A DNA stretch of 64,000 nucleotides. It comes from Phallusia mammillata. Taxonomy: Eukaryota; Chordata; Ascidiacea; Phlebobranchia; Ascidiidae. The notes below the pieces were generated by a model. That model was given only the letters and a program-made list of their open reading frames with translations, did no database searches and was not told the DNA's origin. The stretch lies in contig QLIY01000890.1 in assembly GCA_003260075.1 (NCBI GenBank), forward strand, positions 1 through 64,000, written 5' to 3'. The position numbers and the translations under genes were made by a program. Of the stretch, positions 11,795-25,973 are shown piece after piece; the first letter of the stretch is position 1; every line of letters begins with the position of its first letter.

Positions 11795-14700
11795 TACAAG
11801 CTCCATCTTTTCGTCATAAACCTCATGACCCAAAAGTTGTTTTTCTTTCACATTTTGAGCCAAAGTTCCTGTATCGTTCATTTTGTATCACGTACATCGT
11901 ATGCACTTGTTTTTTTTCTACCAAATTGCTGAAGAACAGTTAAAGAAAATTTTATAATAACTTGAGATCTATTTGTCATTTTTAAGAACTGTATTTCAGC
12001 ACTTTGGCATTTCTGCTGTATTTAATTTTATGTTATTATTGCATTTTTACCCCGCTGGTAAAATACTCAGAACTAGTCCTATTTATATATTCCCCAACTG
12101 TGTTTGTTCACCAAAATATTTACTGAATTGCCAAGACAAATTTGACCATCTAACATCAAGTAATTTTATGTCAAGAGCAAAAAATTTGTAAGAAAACTTT
12201 AAAAGGGCACTTTTGCCTTTAATTGCACAAAATGTTCTAAATTTAATTAAAATATAAAAGTTTCTTTTTTTCCTTAGTAGTTTCTATCACATCATTGCCT
12301 GCCAATTTATGTCATGTGCCTTTACAGACGCTTATAAATTATTGTTTTTTAAGTAGAGATTACTCACTGATGTCAAAATCTGCCATTGATTTGTTTAGCG
12401 CAAAATTTTGTTTGGGCTTTTTCATTGCCATACCAAGCATTAAGTCCAAGTCAGCTGTGTATAAAAAAGGGGGTCTTGTGATCTTAAACAAATAAAAATG
12501 GGGTCTTGTGTAAAACAATCAAAATAGGGAGGGGGGTATGCACCCAGTATTAAGTTATATTTTTGTAATTTGGTTCTTCTTTTAAACATTTAATCATTCA
12601 CAAATTCGACATTTTTCGGTTTCTTGAAATAGCATGATTATGTCCAAGTGTATTGACACAACCCTTGCGCTCACGGTGGACAATCACCAAAACCCGTTGG
12701 GCGGTCTGTGACAAGCAATTGCTACCTCCTGAAAATGGTAGATTACTGTGCTAACCCAGCTGAAGTACATTAAGCTTGGTAGCAGTTACTTTTGTCATAG
12801 TACATCAAGTATTTCTGGTTTAGTAACAAACGGCGTCACCTGCTGGCAGGACCCGAATATCGTCCAACTATTTGCAGTTCTTCGTTCATTGCCCTTTATT
12901 TTATCGTTGGTTTTGTTTTCAATGTTGCCTTTTATTCATTTTGTCGCACATATAAATATATGATAAGCGATTGCAAGAAAACGAGTCTTAAGTGTTATAT
13001 GGGTAATTATGGGTCCTCTTTCCTGAAGGGGACACATATTGTTTTGTCCCTATTTTTTTTCTTTTTGACACTGGTTTTAGGCCAAGAAAGAGTGCTTTAA
13101 ACTTTTTACTGTTGAACATTAGGCTGTAATTGTAAAATCTTAATCTTTATGGTTAGGCTACACAAATACATACTAGGCACTTTCCTTTGATGCTAAGATG
13201 TTCATTTCAACACAACTGCTTTAAATTCAATGGGTTGGTGCTTCAAAGCTCAGCCTGGAGTCAAACTCCATACACTTTCAGCCAGGCCCTATGTTCAAAC
13301 ACAAGCAATGGCATTTTTTGCCCACTCAGCAAAAATAAAACACTTGTGAAAAGAAACCGTTTGTGAGAAAAAGTGAAAAGATTGTGATATGGAACTTTAT
13401 TTCGCACATCTGTAGAGGACAGTACCACTATACAAAGGTGCTGTGAGGTGTACAGAGAAAAACAAGTAATTTCATATTGACAAAAACGAAATATAGTTTA
13501 TAACGGTCTTTACTTTAGTTTGGGAAATGAACAGAACAGCTTTTGAAATTTGTGTGTCGTGCACGAAGTTGCTAATGAATTTGAACGTACTGTATATTGC
13601 CCATTCCCAATCGTTTTCAAAAAAGGCACAATCACATCAAACGAAATCACTTTTTAGATTTGGAATACTGTTTAGCATTTTTTTACTCCACATCGCCACC
13701 TAGCGACAGGGTATATTCTGAATTGTATAAACCGACGTTCATTAAAAATTATTGTTAACCCACGAAAGTTGTTTCCTCGCAAATTTTAAGCGATTTTGTT
13801 GACGAATAAAGAAGAAACTGCGACGCAGTGGAAATTTACACACTAAAATCGTCTTGTGAAAAAAGTCAACACTACATAAACAACAACAATAACAATATAC
13901 GTAAAATGGCTTCTACCATCAAGAATTTTCTCAATTTGCCTTGGAAACGTTAACAAATTTTTGAAATGCTAAAACAATTTGTGAAATTGTAGATTTTTGC
14001 AAAACGCGTAAAAGTTCGTTAAAGACAAAGTTTAGGAAGTTAAAAAGCTAAAAAACTGAAACGAAGCCCAGTTTATATAGGTAGTCGAGTTTGTATGTTA
14101 TGCAAAAATGGGGAAGTATTTTGGTGTTGAAAATTAGACAACCTTATAAAGGCACATCTCATTAAAACACCTTTATCGAAGTCTCAAGGAACAAAAAATA
14201 AACGCACCCATAACCTGACGAACGCAAGCACATAAAATCTCCTTTAAAGCACGATAAAAGTTGCAAAGCAAAATGTCTTGATACACCAATGTCAGAAAAT
14301 GCAACAATTATAAAATCTACTAAAACGTTTTTTATAGATCAATTTGTCAAATAGATTTATACTAAATTATTCAGATAATGTCACATGTACTATTAAGTGG
14401 GATTTAAATGTGCTTCAGACCTTAATGAGTTAAGATAGGAAAATACTATTACAAAGTTCAGAAAAGCAAAAGCACTTTAACCCAAAACAACTAGAACAAT
14501 GACTTGAAAAGGCCAAAAAAGAATCTTAGCACCAATATTTCACTTGGAAGCACCAGTCATTGCTACAAGGTGTATATGAATTAGCATTTAAAAAAACAAA
14601 CATTACTTGGCGAATCGACTATTTATGATACAGTTAAAAATAATCAAACATATCCCCCCCCCCTAAAAAAACAAACATTACTTGGCGAATCGACTATTTA

Positions 14701-15265
14701 TGATACAGTTAGAAATAATCAAACATATATGACTGCACATTTTGTTTAGTGTACATTATTCACTTGTAGATGTAAATACTCTTAACTTGTGAAAAACCAC
14801 ATTAGTGTAACAATGCAATGCTATTCAAAATGTATAAAATTGGATACAAAAGTTTTTGCTTCAAATTGATAAAAAAACATGATTGAAAAAACTGTTTTTT
14901 TTTAAGTTCTAAACTTTTTTTATTAACGACCATTAGGTAGGAGGACTATTAGTAAAAGATCTGGCCTTGTTGACAAACCAGGGGATGTAAAAAACATAAC
15001 TTTCAACCTGCATCTAAGCCTTATTTAAATTTGTTTCCTATTGTGGTCTGTAGAACTTTAACGCTTGACATTAAGGGAAAACAAAATACAGTGAAAAAAC
15101 ACAACAACAAAATCAAAAGAGTGAAAAATAAAAAAGAACCAGAAAAGAGAGCAGCAAATTTGATTGACATGCACACACTGGTTGGCGTTAGAGTGAGCCA
15201 CATTTGCATTGTGCAGCATAGGTGTATGTGAACAAGTGGAAACACCAAAATCGTGTGAAAACCTT
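11795..15265. other. SRF 3' region and intergenic space
   Basis: SRF presumably ends in the first part; candidate poly(A) signals are ATTAAA at 12245 and AATAAA at 12491. On the other strand an AATAAA (TTTATT on +) at 14919-14924 could serve the minus-strand gene ending at 15266. A 67-base segment at 14588-14653 is repeated at 14664-14728 across a C run. At 13692 a CGCCACCTAGCG motif matches similar motifs at 40707, 48010 and 49787. No coding exon was recognised. Confidence 0.5.
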
Positions 15266-18200
15266 TCACGCCAAGTCCATTTTATTGTTGTTGCCAATTC
15301 GAAGAGGTTTCAACTGCTCTTCCTAAAAATATGATTTATATGTTTTATTTGTCTAATCACAACACTTATTGCAATAATTCACAGAAAAGTTCTAACTTAA
15401 CTTTATCTAATTAGCATTATTCTCTACTTTTTAAGTGCCTTTTTGTATGATTATTTAGTTTGCTTTATGAGTACAACACAGCTGTTGATAAAAGTGTATA
15501 ATTTAAAGCAGTGGTTCTCAACCTATCGGACAGATACCACTAGTTGTTCGCCGGAGCTTTAAAAGTGATAAGCAGGTAGCTTTTTGCTATACTTTATTCA
15601 AGTTAGATCATGAGATGCAACTTCCATAAATGGTTTCGGATAAAACTTGTGTTTTCAACATTAGTTTGGAATTGCTAGCCTTGCTGGTTTTCGAAATATG
15701 GTTGTACGCAGAGATAAAAAAATTGTAGTTGGTACACGATAACTAAGTTTGGGAAACACTGATTTAAAGGGAATTTACACACAATTAAAGTTTGAACAAA
15801 TAAGTAAAAGCTGGCTGTTTAAAGTGGTGAAAAATATTACCTGTTGTTTTCTGAACATACTTCTTCGCTTCCAATGAATCACCTGAAAATCAACAAAAAA
15901 ACATACAATTACCGCAAAATGGTAAATAAGTTACCTTGATAATCTACAACAACTTGAAAAATCTACAAAAAATGTGCTTTGGTGTCATTTATAGAACAGG
16001 AATTTTGTGCTACTATATGCTTAACGATTCTTTTTACACCAAGACCACACAGTTAGCAAAATGTTGGAAATAATGGTCTTAAATCATTGCAGACCTCATA
16101 AAATCATTAAGAAGTTTTACAAAAAAATAACAGAATGTACAACCTTGCATGTTACAAGAAGAATGACAATAAAAAGAAAGACCACACAGGAGGCGATGAG
16201 GACTTGTCGGATAATCACTTTCGATGTTTCAGATCCATTCTGAGATGACACAGCCTCGGGATTCGCTGTGATTGACGTCGTCAAATCCAACTCATCATCA
16301 TCTCGTTTATCTTCATCAGGTGCTGCAAACATAAACTGTCTTATTATAAACATCCGACAAAATAATAATAACAGCATATTGAATATAGTGTCATTGCCAG
16401 GCATGTTTTATGAACTTTCTATTTGTTCAACCGGCAAATATAAACAAAACATCCCATTTCGGAGTCTGTGCGGGGTAGCTGACATTACCCTGATTGAGAC
16501 ACTCCTAATGAGACGTCAATACATAGGATGATTTGTTTATTTTTGCTGGAAAATCCCCAAAATAAAGTTTTTGCAGCATAATGTTTGATGGGCCACCAGA
16601 AAATAGCTTGGCATTCTTAAGTTACATCAGAGTGAAAGGTAGCAAATCATTTAAGTCGACCCAAACCACTTATTTTTTCCCAAATAATGCAGTCATTTTT
16701 AAACCAGAATCAACACGAAAGTGGGTATTTTAGTCAAACAAAACCAAATCATTGCCTTTTTTTACTAAAATTTTACAGGTTATGTAGTATTCAGTCAGCG
16801 AACTGGTGAAAATACCAGTATTGAATACATACTAAAAACAGTGTAAAAAATTGCATGTACTTACAACTAATTTGTTCTATCATTCATGTGTGTAATTTTA
16901 ATCAGTTTTTAATGGAACCACTGGTTTGCAAACAAAAAGTAAGGGCTTTTACTTTCAAGTCCAGGAACACTGGTTGACAAATTTAGAATATGGACAACTG
17001 ATAATGGCACGAGTATTTGCTAAAACGTTTAAACAACTAAGCATGTGGCATTTACGTCTATTTGGGCTGTTATTTTCCTCATTAAACTTGGTCAGCTTTA
17101 AGAAATAGTAACAGATTTGTAAAATTTTGGCACCACGCCCAGATCAGTTCATAAAAGCTGGTTGTGCAAACAAAGCACTTGTGTAATTGAATGGCAGGTA
17201 AAAGTGGCTACTTGAGAGTACAGAGTCTTACGCTCGCTCGCAAACCAATCTTCATGTTGACACAGGGAGAAGCAAACAAACCACACGATTTAATAACTGC
17301 ACAAGCGCTTTCGTGGCAACATACAGAACTCCCAGCTAAAAATTCTTCCAGGAAATTTCACAAAAATGGCATTTAAAACTTGCCATGTGTGCAGTTTTAG
17401 GTTGCAATTTTATTGGTAAATGTTTAAACCCATTCTTGTAGAGCCGTTTATGAAACTGTTAACCCTATCAGCCATGTACATATGCACTATTTGAAATCAA
17501 AATTATCATGAAAGACAGTTGTACTCTGTTACATTTTAGGCAACACAGAAATATTGACTAAATAATTCCTATTTTAGTGGTACACTAATACACTTTTTCC
17601 ATGTTTAAAACCACAACCAATTCCAAACAAAGCTAGTAAGCCTGTAGATCAGGGGTGGGCAACCTTTGTTACTGTAGGGCCAATTATAAATGTCAAAATT
17701 GGATCGAGGGCCGCACATGTGCATCACACAAAGTGATTTTGCTTTGTTTCTTACCAAATATGCTTAACTACAAGTATAATTCGTATTTGATTCTAGCCAC
17801 ATTTTGCCAGATCGCAGAAAACTAGCATCAGGCGCATTAATCAGCTCAAAAATATGTAGTAATTGGACTCGTTTGCCAGTACTTTTGAAATCCAAGCACC
17901 TCTGCGGGCCGCACAAGCTTTATTGAAGGGCCGCATGTGCCCGCGGGCCGCAGGTTGCCCACCCCTGCTGTAGATTGTTAGAAAATAAACAAAATAATTT
18001 TTCTTACATAAACTTACGTATTTCACAAAATACTTTTTCTTCGTTTTCATCGATAAAGTACGAAGTACATGTGCAGTCATCCGTGACACATACAGCTTTG
18101 GGGTAATTACTACACGATATAAACTGACACACGTCGGGTAACGAGCAATCCTGACAGTTTCCCAAGTCATCCTCATCAATTTTATCCAACGGATTCTCAT

Positions 18201-21200
18201 CATCTTTTTCTGAAATCAGACAAAAATAACTTTTATTCTTCACACTTTGCAGCAAAACATGCAGGAGTTGTTATTTAATTGATAAAAAGCAGAACAACTT
18301 TACAGAACAAGCCTGTTACATTTGAAATTTGCTTCTTTATTTCTATTTCTACGTACTTTCTTTCTATGTAGTTATTTATATGTCATAATGTTAAAGTTCC
18401 AAGTTCAGTTAAAGCAACGTATATTAATGTAAAGCAATGGTTTCAGCTTTATGGAGATTACATAAGCAATGCACAATGCATAGAACAGTGGTTCCCAACC
18501 TGGAAGGAATTTCTCCCGAGGAAGAAATTATAAACTTGAGGGGAGGAATTTATTTAGATTTTTTACATGTGGTTTGTTCCCCCCCCCCTGCACAATGCAT
18601 AGAACAGTGGTTCCCAACCTGGAAGGAATTTCTCCCAAGGAAGAAATTATAAACTTGAGGGGAGGAATTTATTTAAATTTTTTACATGTGGTTTGTAAAT
18701 AGACACTATAGCTCCGGGAATATAACCTGTGAAGTTGATAATATAAACAATTTCAAATAATCTTTGTATGGTTGAGCATCTACTATTTAGTATGTTAGGA
18801 ACAAATATAAATGTTATGAATTGTTGAGAGAGGAATTCGTGAAAAAAAGTTGGGTACTACTGGCTTAAGTAGTTAGTAACCCAGATTAAGTTAATGTGGT
18901 AAAAAAGCTCAGAGGGTTTAACAAAATAAACAACATATATATAAGTAAAAGCAGAAGTCTACCAACTAATGTAGCAAGTAGTTAACTGACACGGCAGTGA
19001 AAAAATACAAGACTTTCTAAATCAGGAGGTGAACAAAATAGGGAAAGAAGATGTCAGTTAGCAAATATTAATTTAATGTGTTTACACTTGATTAAAGATA
19101 CTGATGGTGCTATAAAAGCGAAATATATATACATATATATATATCTTAAAATCAAATGTCTTGGACAAATGTCTTAATGTTTTTCATAAATTTCATAAAC
19201 TTGAATAAGCATAAGGTTCATTATAGTCTTCAGCCACCAAGTAACAAACTGGGAGATTCTAGTTTAAAGTACAAGTATTGCAGTTGAGTGTAGAACTTTA
19301 TCATAGGTTAAACCTATTTTGACCATGTTATACTATAAGTTTGCTGAGATCTTTATTGATGTTTGTAACACCTGTAGTAGGTTACGAAACAGTGAGTGGT
19401 GTATTTATGAGTTTAACATGTGTTATGTTGGCTGACACATGTAGTAGGAAATGTTCTTGAGCGTTAATCTTACCAGTTGGATCCGGAATCAGTTGCAATC
19501 CAGGGATAAAGCCCCATGGTGGTTCTTCTACTTCTGTATCTACAACAACAAAAATTTTAACTATTTTAATGCAAATTTTTTAACTATTTAAAGAGAAAAG
19601 TTTCAAAGTAAAATTTAAAAAAAAATCATGTAAAACAAAAAATTAAAATATAAAAAATGTGCCCCCCCCCCCCCCCCATTAAAATATAAAAAATGTGACA
19701 AACTTTTTTTTTCATATATCTTAACAGGTATATAAGCCAAAAATATTTGATAAAGGCTACAAAAGTCATTATTGCACAAGTGTACACAACCATAAACAAA
19801 CATCTAATTGCATTGTCAAGGACATATGCAAGTTTAGTTACTGCAGAGAAAATGCCAACTGTGCTATTTTTAAACAAAAAATCTGGTCACTAAAGAATAG
19901 CGAAACGAAATCTGGCTTTCGACCGCATTTTGCAAACAAACAGTCAACTTAAGTTGGCTAAACGAGGGATAGGTTGAAGGCAATGCAACTAAAGTGGCGT
20001 GACAAGCAGTTGAAAGCAGATGTAGCGGACCCCCGGTAATGACTCAACAGTCCAGGACAATGGCAACTGGTATTAAGTGACCCAGAGCGGACATAGGCAG
20101 ACACCGCGACGCTGTAACACTCTCAAAAATGCCACAGGTTGCATTTGTGTTAAGAAATCTACCTTACTGATGGCTAGGTTCTTAGTCACGGACAATTGGT
20201 AATGCCTAGTACACAAATAACAGGGTTTAAAGTAGAGAACCTTAAAGGTAAAAGCTTTCATGCACAATGGCTAAAAGGGTGAGCAAATTCGCATTTTAGA
20301 GACAAGAACTTTATAATCATTGCAAACACACTATAGCTATTTAACAACTGTTCTGGATATGTGTGCTATAAAATACTTTTCCTGTGAGAATTACCAGTGT
20401 TCAAAACCTTAAAAAGTCAAACACAACTTTAGCATCTTGTGTTTGTGATACGAACCCAGGCCACAGCTAAACATTTCGCAACAGTCTGTTATGCCACCTA
20501 GCCATGAACATACCAGAGGGCTTAGGAGTAATTTTGATGTCGTCCCTGCAGCAGATGGATAATGAAGCTTTCGCCACCGTGCATCGATAATCCTCTGGGC
20601 ATTGATGCGCGTCGTTGCTGCACACCACAAGGTCGCCGTTGGACGCACGCAGAGCGGCACTGTCACATGTCTTGTTCACGTCTGTGAAAAGGTTAAGAAT
20701 GTCTCACATAATCGTTCTTGTACATAAGAATGTGGTAAAAGAACCACTTGAAAACATGAAAAAAAAATTGTTTCTGTGGTTTTACTTGGTTTAAAAGTGT
20801 CAGTTTAGAATTTTAGACACCCAGCTATTAAATGTACATTTTGAAAAAAAAATTAACCTCTATTTTTGGACAAATTTTGATATGAAAAACACTTGGGTTA
20901 GATGAAAAACAGGTTGAAACAAAAAAAGAAAACAATTTATATGCCCCATTTCCAAATGAGACACATAACTTTAAAAAAAACTTAAGTTTCATTAGTATTT
21001 GAGTTTCTGACAATAAATGTACTGCAATATTCATTTTACTGATAACCGGTAATTATAATGCCAATAAATAACACACATTCCAATCTATGTACTAGTGAAT
21101 ATTAAAGTTTTGGATATAATATATGTTTCTGATTGAGTCATTTCAAAAGTTTCAGTAAATATTTAAGGTGTATCGAATGGACATGACAACAATAGGTTTG

Positions 21201-21574
21201 GAAGAGCGCTAGAATAACAACATCTAAGAGAACAATAGCTCGGTGCTCGGGCACAAAACACAACAGACGCTTGCGATTTGAATTACAGATTCCCCTTGAT
21301 GATTTGATCTGGGAAATATTTTGTTTCCCACGTGTGAAGAGCCTAATTGTATTGAGGTGAAGCTGGTTTGATGTTTAGGGATTTCGACGTTACTTTGATC
21401 AAAAATGCATGACAGGTAATTGTCAATGTGAAATAAATTTTAATTGTGAATGTTTGATAGTTTCTATGCTACATTTATTACAAAATTATTTTCAACAAGC
21501 AATCTCTGAAAGAACCTCCAAAAAAAGGAAAAATTAATACACATTTACTAGACAGAACACAATTGCATATTGAT

Positions 21575-21619
<45 letters not shown>

Positions 21620-24600
21620 AGAAATATAATATATATATATATATATACTTCAAATAAAACATTTATCTGTGGGTGAAGGTGTATATTGTGTGGATGTTTT
21701 TTAACTTGTTGATATATTCTTAGAGTATAAAGCAACATAATAAATCAATCTTTGGCATCAAGTTGGACATGACATATATCAAACAAAAATAGGGTTTTAT
21801 CTAGCCCTAACTGTTAAAATTTCTAAACAAAATAAAGTTGAGTTGAAATTTACACAAGAGCGCCTCCGTGTTTAGCCTTAAATCACACTCGCCCACTATT
21901 ATCTGCGTTGCACTGATGGGCCTTTTCATTTTAGCTTAACAAGACAAACAAGGGGTGAGTCAGGGCGCTTGACAAGAGACGGCTCGAGGCAGAGCAAGTA
22001 AGGTTGCCACAAGCATGTTTTAACACCCACACAAAACTACGAAGCACGCAAGCCAGGTGTTTTCTGACAAGAACATTATACTTTTACTTATAACCCTACC
22101 ATTTTGTAAATCTATAGGGTCTCCATTAAACTTGAACAAAAAACTTTGGAATATTTCACTTTTTTTTCTTGTGTGAGTTTTTGTAAAAAAAAGCTTTTAA
22201 CAAAAACATTTATTGTTTTACTGACAGTTAATATTTATTCAACAATTACAATTTAATGTTGGTAAAGCTACAATGATACTGTTACAAAGCATACATAATC
22301 TTGATGACTGATAAATAAGTGGGTAGTATACTGTATGTACATATATATATATATCACATACGTTATTTGATAAAACAGATGTATATATATTTGCAAAAAA
22401 AATAATCTTAAAGTTGCAAATTTTTTTTTGTTAAAATGAGCTTTGGTATTTTTGATAACATGTCAGGGCTCATTTGAAGTTCAAAGGTTATCAAAGGTCG
22501 AATCTTTTTCATATGATGTCCCAGGTCATTATCCAACACAGTGAGTTTGGGTCGCAAATTATTGGCTTAAAGTGGGAGTAACCCTATACTGTGTTTGGAT
22601 AAAGTATTTAGTGAAATGTACCAATTTACAGTGGTATTCTATTACCATCAAATCTTAATGTTGAAAAAAAATTATTCATCTCTTTTTGGTAGAGATTGGT
22701 TTTATGACTTTAAAAGTGGTCAAATTTTAAGTAAAAATATTTTTTTACTACAATATTGCAACCTTCATCAATTTTAAAAACTGCAAATTTTTTCTGTGGC
22801 AATAAATACATTTATAGTAATTTCAAATTTATCACGTTGACACAGCATTATTCACTGTCAGTGTGTGCCAAGCCCATCTGTACTCATAAATCCTTGGGGC
22901 CAGGGAAGGGCTCAACAGAGACACAGGAGCAATCAATCAGCATCGTACAAACAGACATAATCCTTACCTATACACTGCGGTAGTTTGGGACAAGGCTTTT
23001 CATAGCAATGAACTTCAACTAAGATGCACTCTCTGCCCCCTGAACAGAAGTCCTGAAATTTAAGAGACAGTTTTATTATTGTTTTTTTACACAACAAATA
23101 GCACCTAGTGATGCGTGAGGCATGTGCAAGCACACGATTTTTTCCTGTTTGTTCGGTTTCGCTGACGATGGGTTGTTTTGTCAGGATTGAATTTCGTATT
23201 GGCACGAGCTTGTTTGTGAGCTTTGGTTGTTGCATTGTAAAGTGACGGAAATTACAGAAGTATACAATTATCAGTATTAAAAACATGTTTATTTAAATTT
23301 TTAGTTGGCATTTATTTCAAATTTAGAAAAAAGTAAAACAAACATATAAATAAATATGCCATTTATCCCAAAACCTGGAAATTTTACTGTTCATTCTTAT
23401 GATCTTTGTGCTTCATACTTGAATATTTGTAAAACATTTTTCCATGAACATGACTTTTAGTGTATGAGAGTTAAAGCTATAGATAAAGGCAAACCAAATT
23501 GTCGATGTAGTTCGAATTACAAAGCTAAGTGTTGCGTGATGACACATTATCACATAACTGACAGAATTCGGCCCCAGGCAACAAATAACTCAAGTACATT
23601 TTTGTGCAGAAACGCGCTGCTGATCATCAAGCACAGCGACTCGGGCAAAAAACAAGCATCAACTGATCGGAACAAACATTTCTCTCATATCCTGAAGCGT
23701 AAAAGTAACTGGTCAACGAAGCGCTTGACCTTAAAATCAACGACCCACAAAGTTCAATTAATTTGACTTGATCAGGGCAAAGGTGTTGAGATTGTCGAAT
23801 TGGAAGTGGTTATTTTGGGGGCTGGAATCTTTTTGGGTTGCAAAATGTCAAAGGGAACAAACAAACCTTAAGGTTTTGCACCTACACCAAAAAAGCAAGT
23901 AAAAACTTGTGTGGTATTGTAAACAACTTTGCAAATAAAGGCAAATTGCTTGCAAAATACCCTTTAAAAAAGTTGCACACAGAACAACATTCAAAACTAT
24001 ATATAACAGAAGTTTGGGCAGTTGCATTTTACCCTCTATCATAAAAGCTAATGCTTTGAAGGGGAATAACAACATATTTCTAACATCAAGCTCTTATTTT
24101 TACATTTATTATCCTTACAAATATGTCGACATTAAGAGTTTCACTCAACTCCCATATACAAGTTTCATTGTTGCCAACCATTTATAGTTTAGTTGTCATG
24201 TTCAAGATGGGCAACATGACCGCAAGAACATAAAAGGACCCCCCCCCCCTATTATCCTTACAAATATGTCGACATTAAGAGTTTCACTCAACTCCCAAAT
24301 ACAAGTTTCATTGTTGCCAACCATTTATACTTGTTTAGTTGTCATGTTCAAGATGGGCAACATGACCGCAAGAACATGAAAGGAAGTTTAATGGTTTTTC
24401 GATGTAAGAGGTTGTGGTTCACTTGCAAAGAGCAAGAATTCAAGTACTGAGTCTTTGTTATTCACTTTGCGCTGAAGATCCACCCAAGAAAAAAATGCAA
24501 TAAGTATGAAGTCAAAAAAATGTGACTTTGGTGCCATATCTGTACCTGATTTTTTTGTTGTTGCATACACATAATATTCTTGTAAAGCAATGAGTTTTAA

Positions 24601-25973
24601 ATAAATGAAAACTAAAGCAAAAGGGGACATTATCAACAGAAAAAAGGTATGGCCAACAGTTCATATTATAAACCACCAAATGCATTCAGAAAAAAAAATG
24701 TTCTGTATTTTTTGCATATGCACACACATAGCATTTTTGCAATGCCATATTTTTCAAATGTATATGTCAATAAATACTAAAGCAAAATACTACATTATCA
24801 TTGGAAAGAAAGTACGACCAACTGTTCACATTACAACTAGCCACAAATTGCTTTCGGAAAAAAACCTTCCTTCCGTATGGCTTCCTGCGGGGAAAGCAAT
24901 TTAATCAGATTATAGGGAAGGGAACGCACTTGGTGTATACCACAGCTTTCAATCTAAATAGCTCCCAAAGCCACAAAAAGGGCAAATGGAGCTCAGGGAA
25001 TTGACTTTACTTCCCCTAGGCCGGTGTAACTTATTTCCAAGGCAATAATGCAGGTTGAGTGCTTGAATATTGAACGTGACATACACACCACTAGAGCTCT
25101 CCCACTTGAGCTATTTCAATTCAATTTATATCAACCCCTGAACCTTTTTAAAACAGGCAAGTGTTTTTACAGTTCTGTGTACATAATATCTTGTTTTTTA
25201 CATTTTGTAGCGAACAAATGGTGTCCAAGAAAAAAATCTACTCAAGTTTTTTTTAGCAAAGGTTTTTGAAAACACAACAGTTGGATATTTTTACAGCACA
25301 TGTACACTAAAATATGTTTTTTACAGATTGCTGGTAACAGAATAAGAGACCAAAAAGACCTACCCGCATTTAATTCGTCAACATTTGGAAAATCAAAATT
25401 ATATTTACTGTTTTTAATCCATAAAAATTAAAATGTAACTTACTGAAGTACATGTAGGGTTGCAAATACAAGGCTCACATGCCATAAAACCACCAAGGCC
25501 ACATTTCTCATGGCATTCTGGACAAAGAAGACCACTGGATGTGCCCAAAAGCACTACAGCTAAACATATAAAAACAGTTTACATTACAAAACGCTTGGAA
25601 ATAAATTTTTAAATTTTAAACTGGATAAATTTCATTGCATAAACATCTAGCTTTGTTGGTAATTTGAAAAAAGCACAACAGCTGAAAAAATATGAAGACA
25701 GTTTATATTGCAAAATGCTTTGACGATATATACTTCATAAATTTGTCTTGCATAACATCTAGCTTTATTGGTCATCTGAAGAATAAAATCATGCAAATAC
25801 CCTACAGCTTATGTAACATATATTTTATATCAAATATCCCCCCCCCCCTGAAGAATAAAATCATGCAAATACCCTACAGCTTATGTAACATATATATATT
25901 TTATATCAAATACTAAAAACACAACATTAAAACAAATATATATCAACTTACCTATTATGAGAATACTAATCAT
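15266..25973 (-). CDS. Cysteine-rich type I membrane protein, unnamed
   Basis: Not recognised as a named gene. I infer nine exons on the minus strand (5' to 3'): 25973-25952, 25559-25444, 23052-22968, 20681-20514, 19539-19474, 18209-18018, 16322-16144, 15882-15841 and 15322-15266. All have GT-AG borders and consistent phases, giving 308 residues. Order: signal peptide (MISILIIAVVLLG), a cysteine cluster with GGREC and a CPKLPQC stretch, a second cluster with a CPEDYRC core and a CC pair that resembles lustrin/WAP-like modules, an acidic proline linker, a third cluster rich in CxC (CTCTSYF), an acidic juxtamembrane stretch, one hydrophobic helix (VLIASCVVFLFIVILL), and a basic tail of about 36 residues (HWKRRS). 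It is probably a cell-surface adhesion or binding protein; that role is inference. Three hAT elements lie in its introns. Confidence 0.8.
15509..15761. mobile_element. hAT-type MITE, 253 bp
   Basis: Ends CAGTGGTTCTCAACC and, from the right, CAGTGTTTCCCAAAC. The 8-bp duplication ATTTAAAG is at 15501-15508 and 15762-15769. It sits in the last intron of the minus-strand cysteine-rich gene. Confidence 0.9.
17650..17967. mobile_element. hAT-type MITE, family GGGTGGGCAACC, 318 bp
   Basis: Perfect 15-bp inverted ends (CAGGGGTGGGCAACC) with the 8-bp duplication CTGTAGAT at 17642-17649 and 17968-17975. It is a close relative of 9484-9784, with the same GGGCCGC words near both ends. Intronic in the minus-strand cysteine-rich gene. 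Confidence 0.95.
18486..18862. mobile_element. Probable hAT-type MITE with a C-run junction inside
   Basis: The left end CAGTGGTTCCCAACC and the right end read inward (CAGTAGTACCCAAC) look like hAT termini. The flanks GCATAGAA and GCTTAAGT agree at only about half their positions, so the target duplication is weak. The first 110 bases (from 18467) are repeated at 18588-18697 across C at 18579-18588, so the true element is shorter than the span. Confidence 0.6.
19642..19697. repeat. Short duplicate flanks around a C run
   Basis: ATTAAAATATAAAAAATGTG occurs on both sides of C at 19662-19677. This is one of the shortest flank overlaps in the window and still fits the contig-end explanation. Intron of the cysteine-rich gene. 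Confidence 0.65.
21577..21648. repeat. C run of 43 bases followed by a TA microsatellite
   Basis: Pure C at 21577-21619 followed by an AT repeat to 21648, in an intron of the minus-strand cysteine-rich gene. I found no duplicated flank, so a gap filler or a real homopolymer remain possible. Confidence 0.6.
24107..24382. repeat. Duplicate flanks around a C run
   Basis: About 132 bases ending at 24238 recur from 24250 with a few differences, including four extra bases in the second copy (TTATACTTGTTTAG against TTATAGTTTAG). C fills 24239-24249. Intron of the minus-strand gene, so no coding damage. Confidence 0.75.
25781..25912. repeat. Duplicate flanks around a C run
   Basis: A 58-base segment from 25781 is repeated from 25849, separated by C at 25838-25848. 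The second copy has extra TA units. It lies in the first intron of the minus-strand cysteine-rich gene. Confidence 0.75.

Noticed and set aside
18437-18652. Open frame with an internal repeat (VVPNLEGISPEEE-like)
   Set aside because: It is a translation of the two halves of a C-run duplication inside a MITE.
19100-19145. TA-rich stretch as a possible promoter
   Set aside because: It is a simple TA microsatellite within an intron.
23464-23766. 100-codon plus-strand open frame
   Set aside because: It lies in an intron of the minus-strand gene, has no recognisable motif and a composition typical of chance.
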